Shown here one piece after another: positions 41,638 to 49,967 of a stretch of DNA of 64,000 bases. Origin of the DNA: Hymenobacter edaphi (GTDB taxonomy: Bacteria; Bacteroidota; Bacteroidia; Cytophagales; Hymenobacteraceae); NCBI RefSeq assembly GCF_003258365.1, contig NZ_QHKM01000011.1, positions 1 through 64,000 of the forward strand, given 5' to 3'. The translations under genes were made by a program, and so were the position numbers. The notes below the pieces were generated by a model. The model was not told the origin of the DNA and made no database searches. It saw nothing but the letters and a program-made list of their open reading frames with translations. Position 1 is the first letter of the stretch. Each line of letters opens with the position of its first letter.

Positions 41638-42663
41638 CTAGGGCCGCGTGGTCGGTTCTGCGGCTACGCGGCCGGTCTGCACCCAGCGCCCGAAATCGGC
41701 GGCCACCTCGTCCCAACGGTAATCGTCGTAGTTGATGCGGCCGTCCTTGAAGGCAAAGAAATTGTGTTCCAGGCCGGGGTAGTCGTGGAAAGTCACGCGG
41801 GTGTTGCGGGTGCGCATAAGGTCCAGTCGGAAGGCGTCGTTGAAGGGCGCGCCGGCGTCGCGGGTGCCGTAGAGCACCAGCACGGGCACGCGGCTGCGGC
41901 GCAAGTACTCCGCCGGCGGCACCGAAAACGAATAGGTGGTCTTGGGTGCGTCGGCGGGCGTGCAGGTGACTTCGGCCGCATGGTCGACGACGTGCTGCCA
42001 GTAGCGAAACAGCGCCGCGGCGTCGGCGCCCTCGGCCCCGCGCTGCTGCGCTAGCATGGTGGCCATGCGCCCGGCGGGGTTGCCGCTCAACGACACCACG
42101 TGGGTGAGGCGGCGGTCGGTAGCGGCCATTTTCGCCACCACGGTGCTGCCCTCCGAGTGCCCGGCGGCTACCACCGTGCGGGCATCCACCCACGGTTGTC
42201 GCACCAGGTATTTCAGCACGGCCGCGTTGCGGGCCACGTAGTAATCGAGGTGGTTGCGCTGGCAGTACGCCAGCGGCGGGGCCTGGGTGCGCGGGTCGAA
42301 GTAGCTGAAGTTGGGCTGCAACGTTTTCACGTCGGCTACCACCGGAATGCCCGGCTTGCTGATGATAACCAGGTGAAAGGCATCGTACAGCCCGCTGCCC
42401 TTGAACGGGAACAGCGGATACGTGCCCTTGTCGTGCACCAGCAGCAGCGGCTTGGGCAAGGAGCCCTGCACGAACAGCAGCAGGGGTTTGCGCCGCTGCT
42501 CCTCCCCCGGCTTCGACAGAATGAGCACGTCGACGGTGTCGGGGCCGTAGGGCACGCGCAGGTGGCGGTAGCCGTAGTCGGCCGGTCTTTTAATAGTGGG
42601 CTGCGCGGCCAGCGGTAAAAATCCGGCGGCGACGAGCAGCGTGGTGAGCAGCAAGCGAATCAT
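41638..42663 (-). CDS. Secreted alpha/beta-hydrolase (341 aa)
   Basis: Signal peptide MIRLLLTTLLVAAGFLPLAA from ATG 42663. Nucleophile elbow AAGHSEGSTVVAK (Ser about residue 160), the late acid in VLYGTRDAGAP and the catalytic His in DYPGLEHNFF. Esterase, lipase or peptidase-like; substrate unknown. A possible -7-like box TACCTTGC lies at 42684-42691 on the minus strand. It converges with the TonB receptor gene (25-base gap). Confidence 0.85.
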   Translation of the reverse strand: MIRLLLTTLLVAAGFLPLAAQPTIKRPADYGYRHLRVPYGPDTVDVLILSKPGEEQRRKPLLLFVQGSLPKPLLLVHDKGTYPLFPFKGSGLYDAFHLVIISKPGIPVVADVKTLQPNFSYFDPRTQAPPLAYCQRNHLDYYVARNAAVLKYLVRQPWVDARTVVAAGHSEGSTVVAKMAATDRRLTHVVSLSGNPAGRMATMLAQQRGAEGADAAALFRYWQHVVDHAAEVTCTPADAPKTTYSFSVPPAEYLRRSRVPVLVLYGTRDAGAPFNDAFRLDLMRTRNTRVTFHDYPGLEHNFFAFKDGRINYDDYRWDEVAADFGRWVQTGRVAAEPTTRP

Positions 42664-42691
42664 GCCTGAATAACGGAAAGCCGGCAAGGTA

Positions 42692-43037
42692 GCCCGCGCC
42701 GCTTTGCCGAGGGCTTGCACTGGACTGCCGCGATGCTCCCGAGGCCAGCAAGCCACCCGGTGGCTAGGAGCTTCCGCTCACATATTCGGGTGGTTTTGGT
42801 CTTTTTCTGCCGTTTATCTACCCTAAGCAAAAGTCAGATACAGGCAGCATTTTGGCCTTGATAAAGCGGCTTGCCGGCAGCTGATTCTACCAGTACAATT
42901 CATTATTGCAACCCCGCCAGCAGCTTTTTCACTCCTGCACTCGTTGGCACCGCGGGCGTACCCCAGTCGCGGCTAGTGCCATGTTTAAAAGTCAGGCGGA
43001 GGCCATGATTCGGGGTGGGTAAGTCCGGTTGATTTCT
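42692..43037. other. Gene-poor region with a possible short decayed frame
   Basis: Roughly 345 bases, less GC-rich than average. A minus-strand frame of 55 codons (42903-43070, from an ATG overlapping the start of the next gene) ends AGVKKLLAGLQ and looks weakly protein-like, but has no homologue I recognise and no promoter. It may be a remnant or chance. Nothing else is supported. Confidence 0.35.
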
Positions 43038-43068
43038 CAGCTTTGGAATACCGCTTCGCTTTGCTGCC

Positions 43069-44514
43069 ATGACCGTCCCCAACTTCTACCAGCACGTCCA
43101 CCGCACCCTCGGCCAGCAGGCCGAGGCCGTGCTGCTGGAGTGGCCGGGCACGGGGCCGCAGGGCCGCACCGCCACCTACACCGGCCGCGACCTGGCCGGC
43201 CGCATCGGCGCCTACCAGCAGCTGCTCGGGCAGCGCGGCGTGGTGGCCGGCCAGCCGGTATTGCTACTGCTGCCGGTAGGCGTAGAGCTGATTTGCGGCT
43301 TGCTGGCGGTGATGAGCCTGGGCGCCGTGCCGGTGCTGCCGCCCGCCGGCGTATCGGCACGGGGGCTGCTGGCCCTGCGGCGGCGCGGCGGCATTCGGGC
43401 GGCGCTGGCCCCGGCTCGGCTGGCCCGGCGCTTTGGTTGGCTGACGCGTGGCTTGGGCCTGCGCCTGCTGGGTGCCCCGGCCGCCGAAGCCAATACGGTG
43501 CCGCTGGCCCCGCAGCCGGTAGCCGTCGAGTTGCCGGCGCTGGTGTCGCACAGCTCAGGCTCCACGGGCCGGCCCAAGGCCATTCGGCGCAGCCACCAGG
43601 TGCTCACGGCCCAGCACGAGGTGCTCAAGCAGGTGTTTCCGCCCTGGCCCGGGCAGCGCGATTTTCCGCTGTTTCCGAACGTGCTGCTCCACAACCTGGC
43701 CGTGGGCGCCGTCACGGTGCTGCCTGATGTGCCCTGGGCCCGCCTGAGCGGCTTCGACGCGGCCCGCGTGCTGGCGCAGCTGCGCGACACAGCCGTCGAA
43801 ACACTGACTGGCAACGTGTTTTATTTCAGCCGCCTGCTGACGCACTTGCGTCAGCAGCCTACGGCGCTGCCGGCCGTGCGCGCCGTGGGTGTGGGCGGCT
43901 CGCCGGTGCCCGAATGGCTGCTGCAAGGCCTGCAGGAGCAGCTGCCGCAGGCGGCCGTGTACGGCATCTACGGCTCCTCCGAAGCCGAGCCCATTGCCGT
44001 ACGCCGCTACGACACCGCCCGGCCGGCCGACCCGCGCCAGGGCTACTGCGTGGGGCCGGTGGTGGCCGGGCTGCAGTGCCGGCTGCAGGGCAACGGCGCC
44101 AGCGTTGAGCTGCCCGACGGCCGCCGCTTCGTGGTGGGCGAAATCACGGTGCAGGGCGCGCACGTGGCCGCCGAGCCCAATGCCTGGCTGCGCACCGGCG
44201 ACTTCGGCTACTTCGACGACGCGCAGTGCCTGTGGCTGACTGGCCGGCAGGGCAACGAGACGCTGCACCGCGGGGTGCAGCACTACCAGATTGAGCACGT
44301 GCTGCAGCAGCTGCCCGGCGTGGTGCGCGCCGCCGCCCGCGCCACGGCCACCGGCTTTGCCGTCTACGTGCAGGGGCCGGCCGAGCTGGAAGCGGTGCGG
44401 GCCGCGCTGGCGGCGCAGTTTCCTTCCGGTCTTTGCAAGCAGCTGCACCGCCGTACCGCGCTGCCCGTCGACGGCCGCCACCACTCCAAAATCCTCTACG
44501 ACCAACTGCGCTAA
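43069..44514 (+). CDS. Acyl-adenylate-forming enzyme, OleC-like (481 aa)
   Basis: ANL-superfamily enzyme. AMP-binding loop SHSSGSTGRPKA (160-171), YGSSEAEP (from 301), RTGDFGYFDD (from 375), hinge LTGRQGNE and the C-terminal LPVDGRHHSKILY with catalytic Lys474. The PVD-RHxSK ending and the D-GY-D-LW--GR pattern resemble OleC-type enzymes (acyl or beta-hydroxy-acid adenylation) rather than long-chain acyl-CoA synthetases. At 481 residues it is short for the family. First gene of a tight operon with a BtaA-like transferase and an APH-fold kinase. A CAGCTTTG element at 43038-43045 may be the -7 box. Confidence 0.85.
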   Translation: MTVPNFYQHVHRTLGQQAEAVLLEWPGTGPQGRTATYTGRDLAGRIGAYQQLLGQRGVVAGQPVLLLLPVGVELICGLLAVMSLGAVPVLPPAGVSARGLLALRRRGGIRAALAPARLARRFGWLTRGLGLRLLGAPAAEANTVPLAPQPVAVELPALVSHSSGSTGRPKAIRRSHQVLTAQHEVLKQVFPPWPGQRDFPLFPNVLLHNLAVGAVTVLPDVPWARLSGFDAARVLAQLRDTAVETLTGNVFYFSRLLTHLRQQPTALPAVRAVGVGGSPVPEWLLQGLQEQLPQAAVYGIYGSSEAEPIAVRRYDTARPADPRQGYCVGPVVAGLQCRLQGNGASVELPDGRRFVVGEITVQGAHVAAEPNAWLRTGDFGYFDDAQCLWLTGRQGNETLHRGVQHYQIEHVLQQLPGVVRAAARATATGFAVYVQGPAELEAVRAALAAQFPSGLCKQLHRRTALPVDGRHHSKILYDQLR

Positions 44515-44530
44515 GCGCCCCTACGCCGTG

Positions 44531-45661
44531 ATGCATTCCGAATTCTATAACGTCGCCCTCGACCGTCTGCGCTACTCGCTGGTGTGGGAAAGCCACCGCA
44601 CCCTGGCCACCGCGCTGGACGTGCAGCCCGCCGACGAGCTGCTGGTCATCTGCTCGGCCGGCTGCAACGCCCTCAACGCCCTGCTGCTCGGCGCCCGGCG
44701 CGTCACGGCCATTGACCTGAATCCGGTGCAGCTGCACCTGCTGGAGCTGAAGCGTTACCTGATCCGGCACCACGACCACCGGGTGCTGCGCGCCCTGCTC
44801 GGCCTCGACGGGCCGGCCGCCGTGCTACCCACCTGGCAGCAGCTGGAGCCCGCGCTGCCCCCGGCGCTGCGGGCCTACTGGGCGCCCTTTTTCGAAAGCC
44901 ACCCCGGCGGCATTTTGCCGGCCGGCAAGCTGGAAAGCTACCTGCTGGGCTTTCTGCCCACGCTCAGCCCGGCGCTGCAGCAGCGCGTGCGCCGCTTGGT
45001 CGAGTTCGACGACGTGGCCGCGCAGTACCGCTGGTTCCGCGAGCAGCTGCACGGCACCGCGTTCGAGGCGCAGTTCGTGGCGTATTTCGACGAAGCCAAC
45101 CTCAGCCGCGGGCGCGACCCGAAACTATTCAAGTACGCCGAGGAATCGGGCGGGCGGGCATTTTACCAGCGCCTCGCCGGGCAGCTCAGCACCGAGCTGG
45201 TGCGCGACAATTTCTTTTTCCGCTTCTTTTTTTTCGGCCCCGAAGGCCTGCCCGAAGCGGTGTTGCCGCCCTGCTACCAGGCCCGCCACCACGCCCGGCT
45301 GCGCGCCAGCCTCCACCGCCTGCGCACCGTGCAGGGCGAGGCCAGCGCCTACCTGCTCAGCGACGCCGGCCGGAGCATCAGCAAGGCCAGCCTTTCCAAC
45401 ATCTTCGAATACGTGAGCCCCGCCGACTTTGCCCAGGTGCGCGCGGCCCTGCTGGCCCGCCCCGCGGCGGCCCCGCTGCGCGCCGTGTACTGGAACCTGC
45501 TGCAGGCCCAGGGCGACGCCGCCCAACCAACCGACCTGGCCACGACCCCGGCCCGCACCCAACTGCCCGGCAGCTGCTTTTACTTCCGCGACGTGCGCGT
45601 GCTCGACGCCGCGCCCGCACCTTCCCTGCCCCTTTCTTCCCCCTCCCAAGCGTATGCATAG
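44531..45661 (+). CDS. BtaA-like (DUF3419) 3-amino-3-carboxypropyl transferase
   Basis: 376 residues. SAM-binding signature of BtaA/DUF3419: LLVICSAGCNALNALLLGA, followed by AIDLNPVQLHLLELK (Asp62, Asn64). Other blocks fit: FFESHPGGILPAGKLE, RDNFFFRFFF, PPCYQ and SLSNIFEYVSPADF. BtaA moves the aminocarboxypropyl group of S-adenosylmethionine to diacylglycerol in betaine-lipid synthesis. No BtaB-type methyltransferase is present here, so the product or acceptor may differ. Starts 16 bases after the ANL gene; its end overlaps the kinase gene by 8 bases, a sign of translational coupling. Confidence 0.9.
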   Translation: MHSEFYNVALDRLRYSLVWESHRTLATALDVQPADELLVICSAGCNALNALLLGARRVTAIDLNPVQLHLLELKRYLIRHHDHRVLRALLGLDGPAAVLPTWQQLEPALPPALRAYWAPFFESHPGGILPAGKLESYLLGFLPTLSPALQQRVRRLVEFDDVAAQYRWFREQLHGTAFEAQFVAYFDEANLSRGRDPKLFKYAEESGGRAFYQRLAGQLSTELVRDNFFFRFFFFGPEGLPEAVLPPCYQARHHARLRASLHRLRTVQGEASAYLLSDAGRSISKASLSNIFEYVSPADFAQVRAALLARPAAAPLRAVYWNLLQAQGDAAQPTDLATTPARTQLPGSCFYFRDVRVLDAAPAPSLPLSSPSQAYA

Positions 45662-46856
45662 CCCCGCCTATTACTGCGCGCGCCCCTTCGTGGAAGGCCT
45701 GATGCGCGCCCACGCCCCGCAGCGCCAGCTGCGCGTGCTCGACGTGCAGCCGCTGCCCGTCGACAGCTCCGCCAGCATCCTGGCCGTGCTCACGGCCGGG
45801 CAAACCAGCCGGCCGGTGGGTCACTTCGGCCTGCAGGTCACCTTCGAAATGGACGGGCAGCCGGCCCGTACCGAGCGGATGGTGCTCAAGCTCAAGCCGC
45901 CCGGCCACGAGGTATCGGCTATGCTGGCGGGACTGGCCCAAGCCTGTGGGGGCGAGCTGGCCCAGACGTACCCGGCTTTTGCCGCCCGCAGCGGCTTTCA
46001 CCACACCCACCACCGCGAGCTGGCACTCTACGCCCACCACGCCGATGCCGCGCTGATGCCGCGCATCTGGGGCCTGCACCAGGACGACGAAACCGCCGAG
46101 GTCTACGCCATCCTGATGGAATATCTCGGTGAGCAAGTGGAGCTGCTGAACACGGTGATGCAGCCCGAAGCCTGGACCGATGCCCACCTGCGCGCGGCCC
46201 TGGATGAGCTGGCCGCCTGGCACGCCCGGCACCTGCTGCCCGCCGGCACCGACGCCGCGCCCGTAACCTGGCCCGACCTGCCTTCGGCGGCCTATATGCA
46301 ACAGCTCACGCCGCTCTGGCAGGCCCTGCTCGCCAACGCCGCCCAGCACCACTCCGGCCTCTACGGCCCGGCGCGCGCCGAGCTGCTGCGCGAGGCCATT
46401 GCCCGCATCCCCGAGTACTGGGCCGAGCTGGCCGCCGCCCCGCGCACCCTGATTCACAACGACCTGAACCCGCGCAACACCTGCTTCCGCCGCGCCGCCG
46501 ATGGCCGCCTGCAGCTCTGCGCCTACGACTGGGAGCTGGCCACCTACCACGTGCCGCAGTACGACGTGGTGGAGCTGCTCAGCTTCGTGCTCGACGCCGA
46601 CCGCTACCACCTGCGCCCGCACTACCTGGAGTACTACCGCCAGCAGCTGCACGCCCGCACCGGCCGCTTCGCCGATGCCGAAGCCTTCCGCCGCGTAACC
46701 GGCCTGGCCGCCCTCGATTTCGGCCTGCACCGCCTGGGCATGTACCTAATGGCGCACGCCGTGGGCCCCTACCCCTACCTGCCGCGCGTGGTCGACAGCT
46801 ACTTCGACACGCTGGCCCAGCTGCAGCCCCTGCGCCCGGAGCCGGCCTACGCCTGA
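45654..46856 (+). CDS. APH/choline-kinase-fold phosphotransferase (400 aa)
   Basis: Protein-kinase-like small-molecule kinase. Brenner motif HNDLNPRN: His268, catalytic Asp270 and Asn275; metal-binding Asp292 in CAYDWELATYH (the DxD-like DWE). An N-lobe with ERMVLKLKPPG holds the ATP lysine. Start ATG at 45654 lies inside the 3' end of the DUF3419 gene. The closest folds are aminoglycoside, choline and homoserine kinases. In this operon it may phosphorylate the homoserine-like head group or a precursor (inference). Confidence 0.88.
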   Translation: MHSPAYYCARPFVEGLMRAHAPQRQLRVLDVQPLPVDSSASILAVLTAGQTSRPVGHFGLQVTFEMDGQPARTERMVLKLKPPGHEVSAMLAGLAQACGGELAQTYPAFAARSGFHHTHHRELALYAHHADAALMPRIWGLHQDDETAEVYAILMEYLGEQVELLNTVMQPEAWTDAHLRAALDELAAWHARHLLPAGTDAAPVTWPDLPSAAYMQQLTPLWQALLANAAQHHSGLYGPARAELLREAIARIPEYWAELAAAPRTLIHNDLNPRNTCFRRAADGRLQLCAYDWELATYHVPQYDVVELLSFVLDADRYHLRPHYLEYYRQQLHARTGRFADAEAFRRVTGLAALDFGLHRLGMYLMAHAVGPYPYLPRVVDSYFDTLAQLQPLRPEPAYA

Positions 46857-46950
46857 TTCTCGGCTTCCATTATGGCCCTGCGCCCCGTTCGCCTCGCTGG
46901 CGGGCGGGGCGCGCTGGTTTTGCGGGAATGGAGTCGCCAGCAAAGGGCGG

Positions 46951-47100
46951 CCTGCTGAGCCCGGCGAAGCCCCCTCTACTGCTCCGATTTAATCATTCCT
47001 GGACCGACCCCCATCGATTGCCCAGGGTTTCAACCCTGGGCTAGTGAGCAGTGCGACCAAGCAGCAGAACTGCTCTGCTTCGACAGGCTCAGCATTTCTT
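46951..47100. repeat. Degenerate copies of the CTGCTGAGC palindromic repeat
   Basis: CTGCTGAGCCCGGCGAAGC (46952-46970) followed by CCCCTCTACT resembles the left arm of the perfect repeat at 63609-63690. CTGCTTCGACAGGCTCAGCA (47076-47095) resembles the opposite arm. A separate hairpin, GCCCAGGGTT (47020-47029) with its complement at 47032-47041, lies between them. The region is 263 bases without a gene. Confidence 0.65.
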
Positions 47101-47119
47101 CAGAAGTTTTTTCAGCCAC

Positions 47120-48022
47120 CTATACCGCCTGATGCGGTCCTGCTGCTTGCGCAGCCGCCAGCCGTGTGGCCTCGGCCCGCAGGTTCTCCACCACCACCGA
47201 CCGCTCGTCCCGCCGGCAGGTCAGGTACACGGTCGAGTGGTGGGGCAGCGGCAGGTAGCGCAGCCCGGGCGTCGGGCTGTCGGCGTAGGACATGGGCAGC
47301 ACGGCCACACCCAGGCCGGCCGCCACCAGGCTGAGGATGGTGGCGCCAAAATCGGAGGTGATGGTGCGGCGGGGCTGGTAGCCGTAGCCCTCAAACATCC
47401 GGCGCAGGGCCTGGGCATAGGCCCCCTCGTCGCTGAGCGAAGGCAGGATAAACCGCTCGTCGCGCAGCGCGGCCAGGGAGGTGAACGTGTCGGCCCGCAC
47501 CGGGTGCGCGGCGGGCACGGCCAGGGCCAGCGGCTCATCGAAGATGGGCACCGACACCAGCGCCGGGTTGCGGGCGGGCTCGCGCCAGAAGCCCACGTCG
47601 AGCTGGTAGGTGAGCAGCTGCGCCTGCGAGTCGGCGGCCCCGATTTCGCGCAGCTCCAGCTGCACCAGCGGGTAGCGGGCCGTGAAGCCGGCCAGCAGCC
47701 GCGGCAGCCAGGCATAGGCCACCGAGCCCACGTGGCCCAGCCGCAGGCTGCCCACTTCGCCGGCGCTGACCTGCCGGGCGTGGCGCTGCACGGCTTCCAG
47801 CTCGGCGAGCAGGCGCGCCCACTCGGTTTGCAGCAGCTCGCCGGCGGCCGTCAGGCGCACGGTGCGCTGCCGGCGCTCAAACAACGCAAAGCCCAGCTCC
47901 TGCTCCAGGCCCTGGATATGGCGGCTGAGCGAGGACTGCGTGAGGCCGAGCAGCTCGGCCGTCTGCCAGAAGTGCAGGCGCTCAGCCAGGCGCAGAAAGT
48001 AGCGAATGTGGTGCAGGTTCAT
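47120..48022 (-). CDS. LysR-family transcriptional regulator
   Basis: 300 residues from ATG 48022. N-terminal winged HTH: MNLHHIRYFLRLAERLHFW, then AELLGLTQSSLSRHIQGLEQELG and LFERRQRTVRLTAAG; effector-binding domain about 90-290 (LRLGHVGSVAYAWLPRLL, GLGVAVLPMSYA). Divergent from a GNAT gene at 48184, which is a candidate target. The likely operator is the inverted repeat at 48025-48039. Confidence 0.93.
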   Translation of the reverse strand: MNLHHIRYFLRLAERLHFWQTAELLGLTQSSLSRHIQGLEQELGFALFERRQRTVRLTAAGELLQTEWARLLAELEAVQRHARQVSAGEVGSLRLGHVGSVAYAWLPRLLAGFTARYPLVQLELREIGAADSQAQLLTYQLDVGFWREPARNPALVSVPIFDEPLALAVPAAHPVRADTFTSLAALRDERFILPSLSDEGAYAQALRRMFEGYGYQPRRTITSDFGATILSLVAAGLGVAVLPMSYADSPTPGLRYLPLPHHSTVYLTCRRDERSVVVENLRAEATRLAAAQAAGPHQAV

Positions 48023-48024
48023 CG

Positions 48025-48039
48025 ATGCAATAACTGCAT
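48025..48039. promoter_or_regulatory. LysR-type operator ATGCA-N5-TGCAT
   Basis: Perfect 5-bp arms (48025-48029 and 48035-48039), containing T-N11-A, immediately upstream of the LysR ATG. Confidence 0.6.
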
Positions 48040-48183
48040 GAATAGCGGCAACATCAGCATTGCTGCGCATCAAAGCAAGTCCTAGTTTTGCCCCGGTCAC
48101 CCACCATTTGTCTATCAGCTGCCCGGCATCCTGCAGGCCCCAGGCCCAGCCGCTGCGCAGATTCCCCCCCTTTTTCGCCCGCC

Positions 48184-48633
48184 ATGCTGCACCTCCTCCG
48201 CACCGACTCCGACCACCCCGATTTCCGCGCCCTGGTGCGCTTGCTCGACCAGGACCTGCAGGTGCGCGACGGCGCCGAGCACTCGTTCTACGCCCAGTTC
48301 AACAAAGTCGACACCATCCGGCACGTAGTAGTGGCCTACCTCGACGACGCGCCCGTGGGCTGCGGCGCCTTCAAGCCCTACGACGAGGCCGCGGTGGAAA
48401 TCAAGCGCATGTTTGTGCAGCCCGCACACCGCGGCCGTGGCGTGGCCCGGGCCGTGCTGGCCGAGCTGGAAGGCTGGGCGCGGGAGCTGGGCTACGCCGG
48501 CTGCGTGCTCGAAACCGGCAAAAAGCAGCCCGAAGCCATCCGCCTTTACCAGCAAAGCGGCTACCAGCTCGTGCCGAACTACGGCCAGTACATCGGCATC
48601 GACAACAGCGTGTGCATGCAGAAGGCCGTGTAG
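48184..48633 (+). CDS. GNAT acetyltransferase (149 aa)
   Basis: Complete GNAT fold: PVGCGAFKPYDEAAVEIKRMFV then the acetyl-CoA loop PAHRGRGVARAVL (QxxGxG/A form; about residues 80-92) and LETGKKQPEAIRLYQQSGY. The end YGQYIGIDNSVCMQK is seen in a common subgroup of small-molecule N-acetyltransferases. Substrate unknown. ATG at 48184. It may be controlled by the divergent LysR protein. Confidence 0.9.
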   Translation: MLHLLRTDSDHPDFRALVRLLDQDLQVRDGAEHSFYAQFNKVDTIRHVVVAYLDDAPVGCGAFKPYDEAAVEIKRMFVQPAHRGRGVARAVLAELEGWARELGYAGCVLETGKKQPEAIRLYQQSGYQLVPNYGQYIGIDNSVCMQKAV

Positions 48634-48673
48634 CCGCGGGCTGGTCGGCGCGCAGCGGCGTTCCGACTCCCAA

Positions 48674-48714
48674 CGCCGGCGGTCCTGCGACTTGCAGAGG
48701 CAGGACCGCCGGCG
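48674..48714. terminator. 15-bp hairpin of the GGTCCT repeat family, bidirectional
   Basis: CGCCGGCGGTCCTGC (48674-48688) and its complement (48700-48714), 11-base loop, between converging GNAT genes. The inner part GGTCCTGCGACTTGCAG resembles the hairpin at 29224-29256. Confidence 0.75.
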
Positions 48715-48716
48715 CT

Positions 48717-49784
48717 TTACAGCTCCTGGCCAAACAGCGCGTAATGGGCGGTTTCGGCGGGCAGGCCGTCGGTGAAGTGCAGAGAAAAGTTGCCGGTGCG
48801 CATCAGGCAGAAGACGACGTCATCGTACCGCTCGCGGAAGTGCACCATGCCGTAGGCGCCCAGGTACGACATCAGCCCGCGCTGGCGGTAGTCGGGGTGC
48901 ACGCCCACGGTTTTGGCCAGCAGCTGCCGGCGCTGCAGCCGCGCGAAGTCCCGCTCGAACACCGGCGGGCGGTTGTCGGGCAGGTGCAGCTCGGTGTAGT
49001 TGGGGTGGCAGAAGCTGAGCGCGGCCAGCGCGCCCGTGGCCTGGTCGCGGAAAAGCACCGAGGTATGCGGGCACAGCTTGGCGGCGTACTGCGGGTTGTA
49101 GAGCAGCCGAAACTGCGCCAGCGACACCGGCCGGTAGCCGGGGTTGGCGCCGAAAATAGCCTGCACCAGCTCGAAAATGGCCGTTTCGTGCTCCTGCCAG
49201 CTGTGCTCGTTGAGCGGAATAAAGTCGAAGGGAATCCGGGCCAGCTCGCGCAGCAGCATGTCTTTTTCGGTGAAGACGGCGGGCACGTCCTGGGGCCGGA
49301 TGCGGCGGCTCTCGAAGGTCGTGACGGGTACCAGGCCCAGGCCGGCCAGCAGCGCGGGGTAGTACTCGGGGTTGATGGGTTCCCGGTCGAACTGCCCCCA
49401 GCTGGGCGCGGGCGGCAGCCGCAGGCGGTAGCGGTGAAACGTATTGAAATCCAACGGCCCGACGAGGCGCCGCCGGCCGCGCTGCCGGGCATCGGCGCGT
49501 AGCGCGTCGAAAGCGACTTGGTTGCGCGCGGGGTCGTTGGTGCTTTCCCAAAAGCCGAAAAAGGCCTCGTCCGAGTCGTGGGGAAAGATGCCGACCAGCC
49601 GGAGCGTAGCCTCGTCGGTGTAGATAATCAGCTCGTTGCGTTCGGCTTCCTGGGCGAATAGCTGTTCCGTCAGAATGCGGTTTTCGGTGGGGTGCCAGGG
49701 CTGATCGGCGTACACGCGGGCCGGTACCGCCCAGAAGGCGTCGGGCAGCTGACCGTGGTAAGGAAGGCGGTGCAAAGGAGTCAT
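48717..49784 (-). CDS. GNAT-superfamily protein (355 aa)
   Basis: Start ATG 49784. It resembles long GNAT-like proteins of Bacteroidota: the N-terminal half with WHPTENRILTEQLF, FGFWESTNDP, RRRLVGPLDFNTFHRYRL, and a C-terminal half with the loop TVGVHPDYRQRGLMSYLGAY and VFCLMRTGNFSLHF. Substrate unknown; relatives often sit beside lipid or natural-product genes. It is third in a minus-strand set after a UbiA protein and a dikinase, separated from the latter by 183 bases with an inverted repeat. Confidence 0.75.
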   Translation of the reverse strand: MTPLHRLPYHGQLPDAFWAVPARVYADQPWHPTENRILTEQLFAQEAERNELIIYTDEATLRLVGIFPHDSDEAFFGFWESTNDPARNQVAFDALRADARQRGRRRLVGPLDFNTFHRYRLRLPPAPSWGQFDREPINPEYYPALLAGLGLVPVTTFESRRIRPQDVPAVFTEKDMLLRELARIPFDFIPLNEHSWQEHETAIFELVQAIFGANPGYRPVSLAQFRLLYNPQYAAKLCPHTSVLFRDQATGALAALSFCHPNYTELHLPDNRPPVFERDFARLQRRQLLAKTVGVHPDYRQRGLMSYLGAYGMVHFRERYDDVVFCLMRTGNFSLHFTDGLPAETAHYALFGQEL

Positions 49785-49849
49785 GCGGGGTGTTGGTACG
49801 GCTGGCGCCGGTTTAGCGAAACGACGTGAGCATAGCCGGGGTCCGAAAT

Positions 49850-49953
49850 AAAGCAGGTTTCCCGCCTGCGTGGAACGTTGCGGCACCAGGTCGGCCCCGG
49901 ATACCCACGGCAACTCACCTGGGGCCGCCAAACGCAGCCGGGAAGCCTGCTTT
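49850..49953. repeat. Imperfect 22-bp inverted repeat
   Basis: Arms 49850-49871 and 49932-49953 match at 20 of 22 positions (AAAGCAGG, TTCCCG and CTGCGT blocks), separated by 60 bases. It lies between two minus-strand genes and may end or attenuate the dikinase transcript. Confidence 0.6.
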
Positions 49954-49967
49954 GCGGCTGGCGCCGG

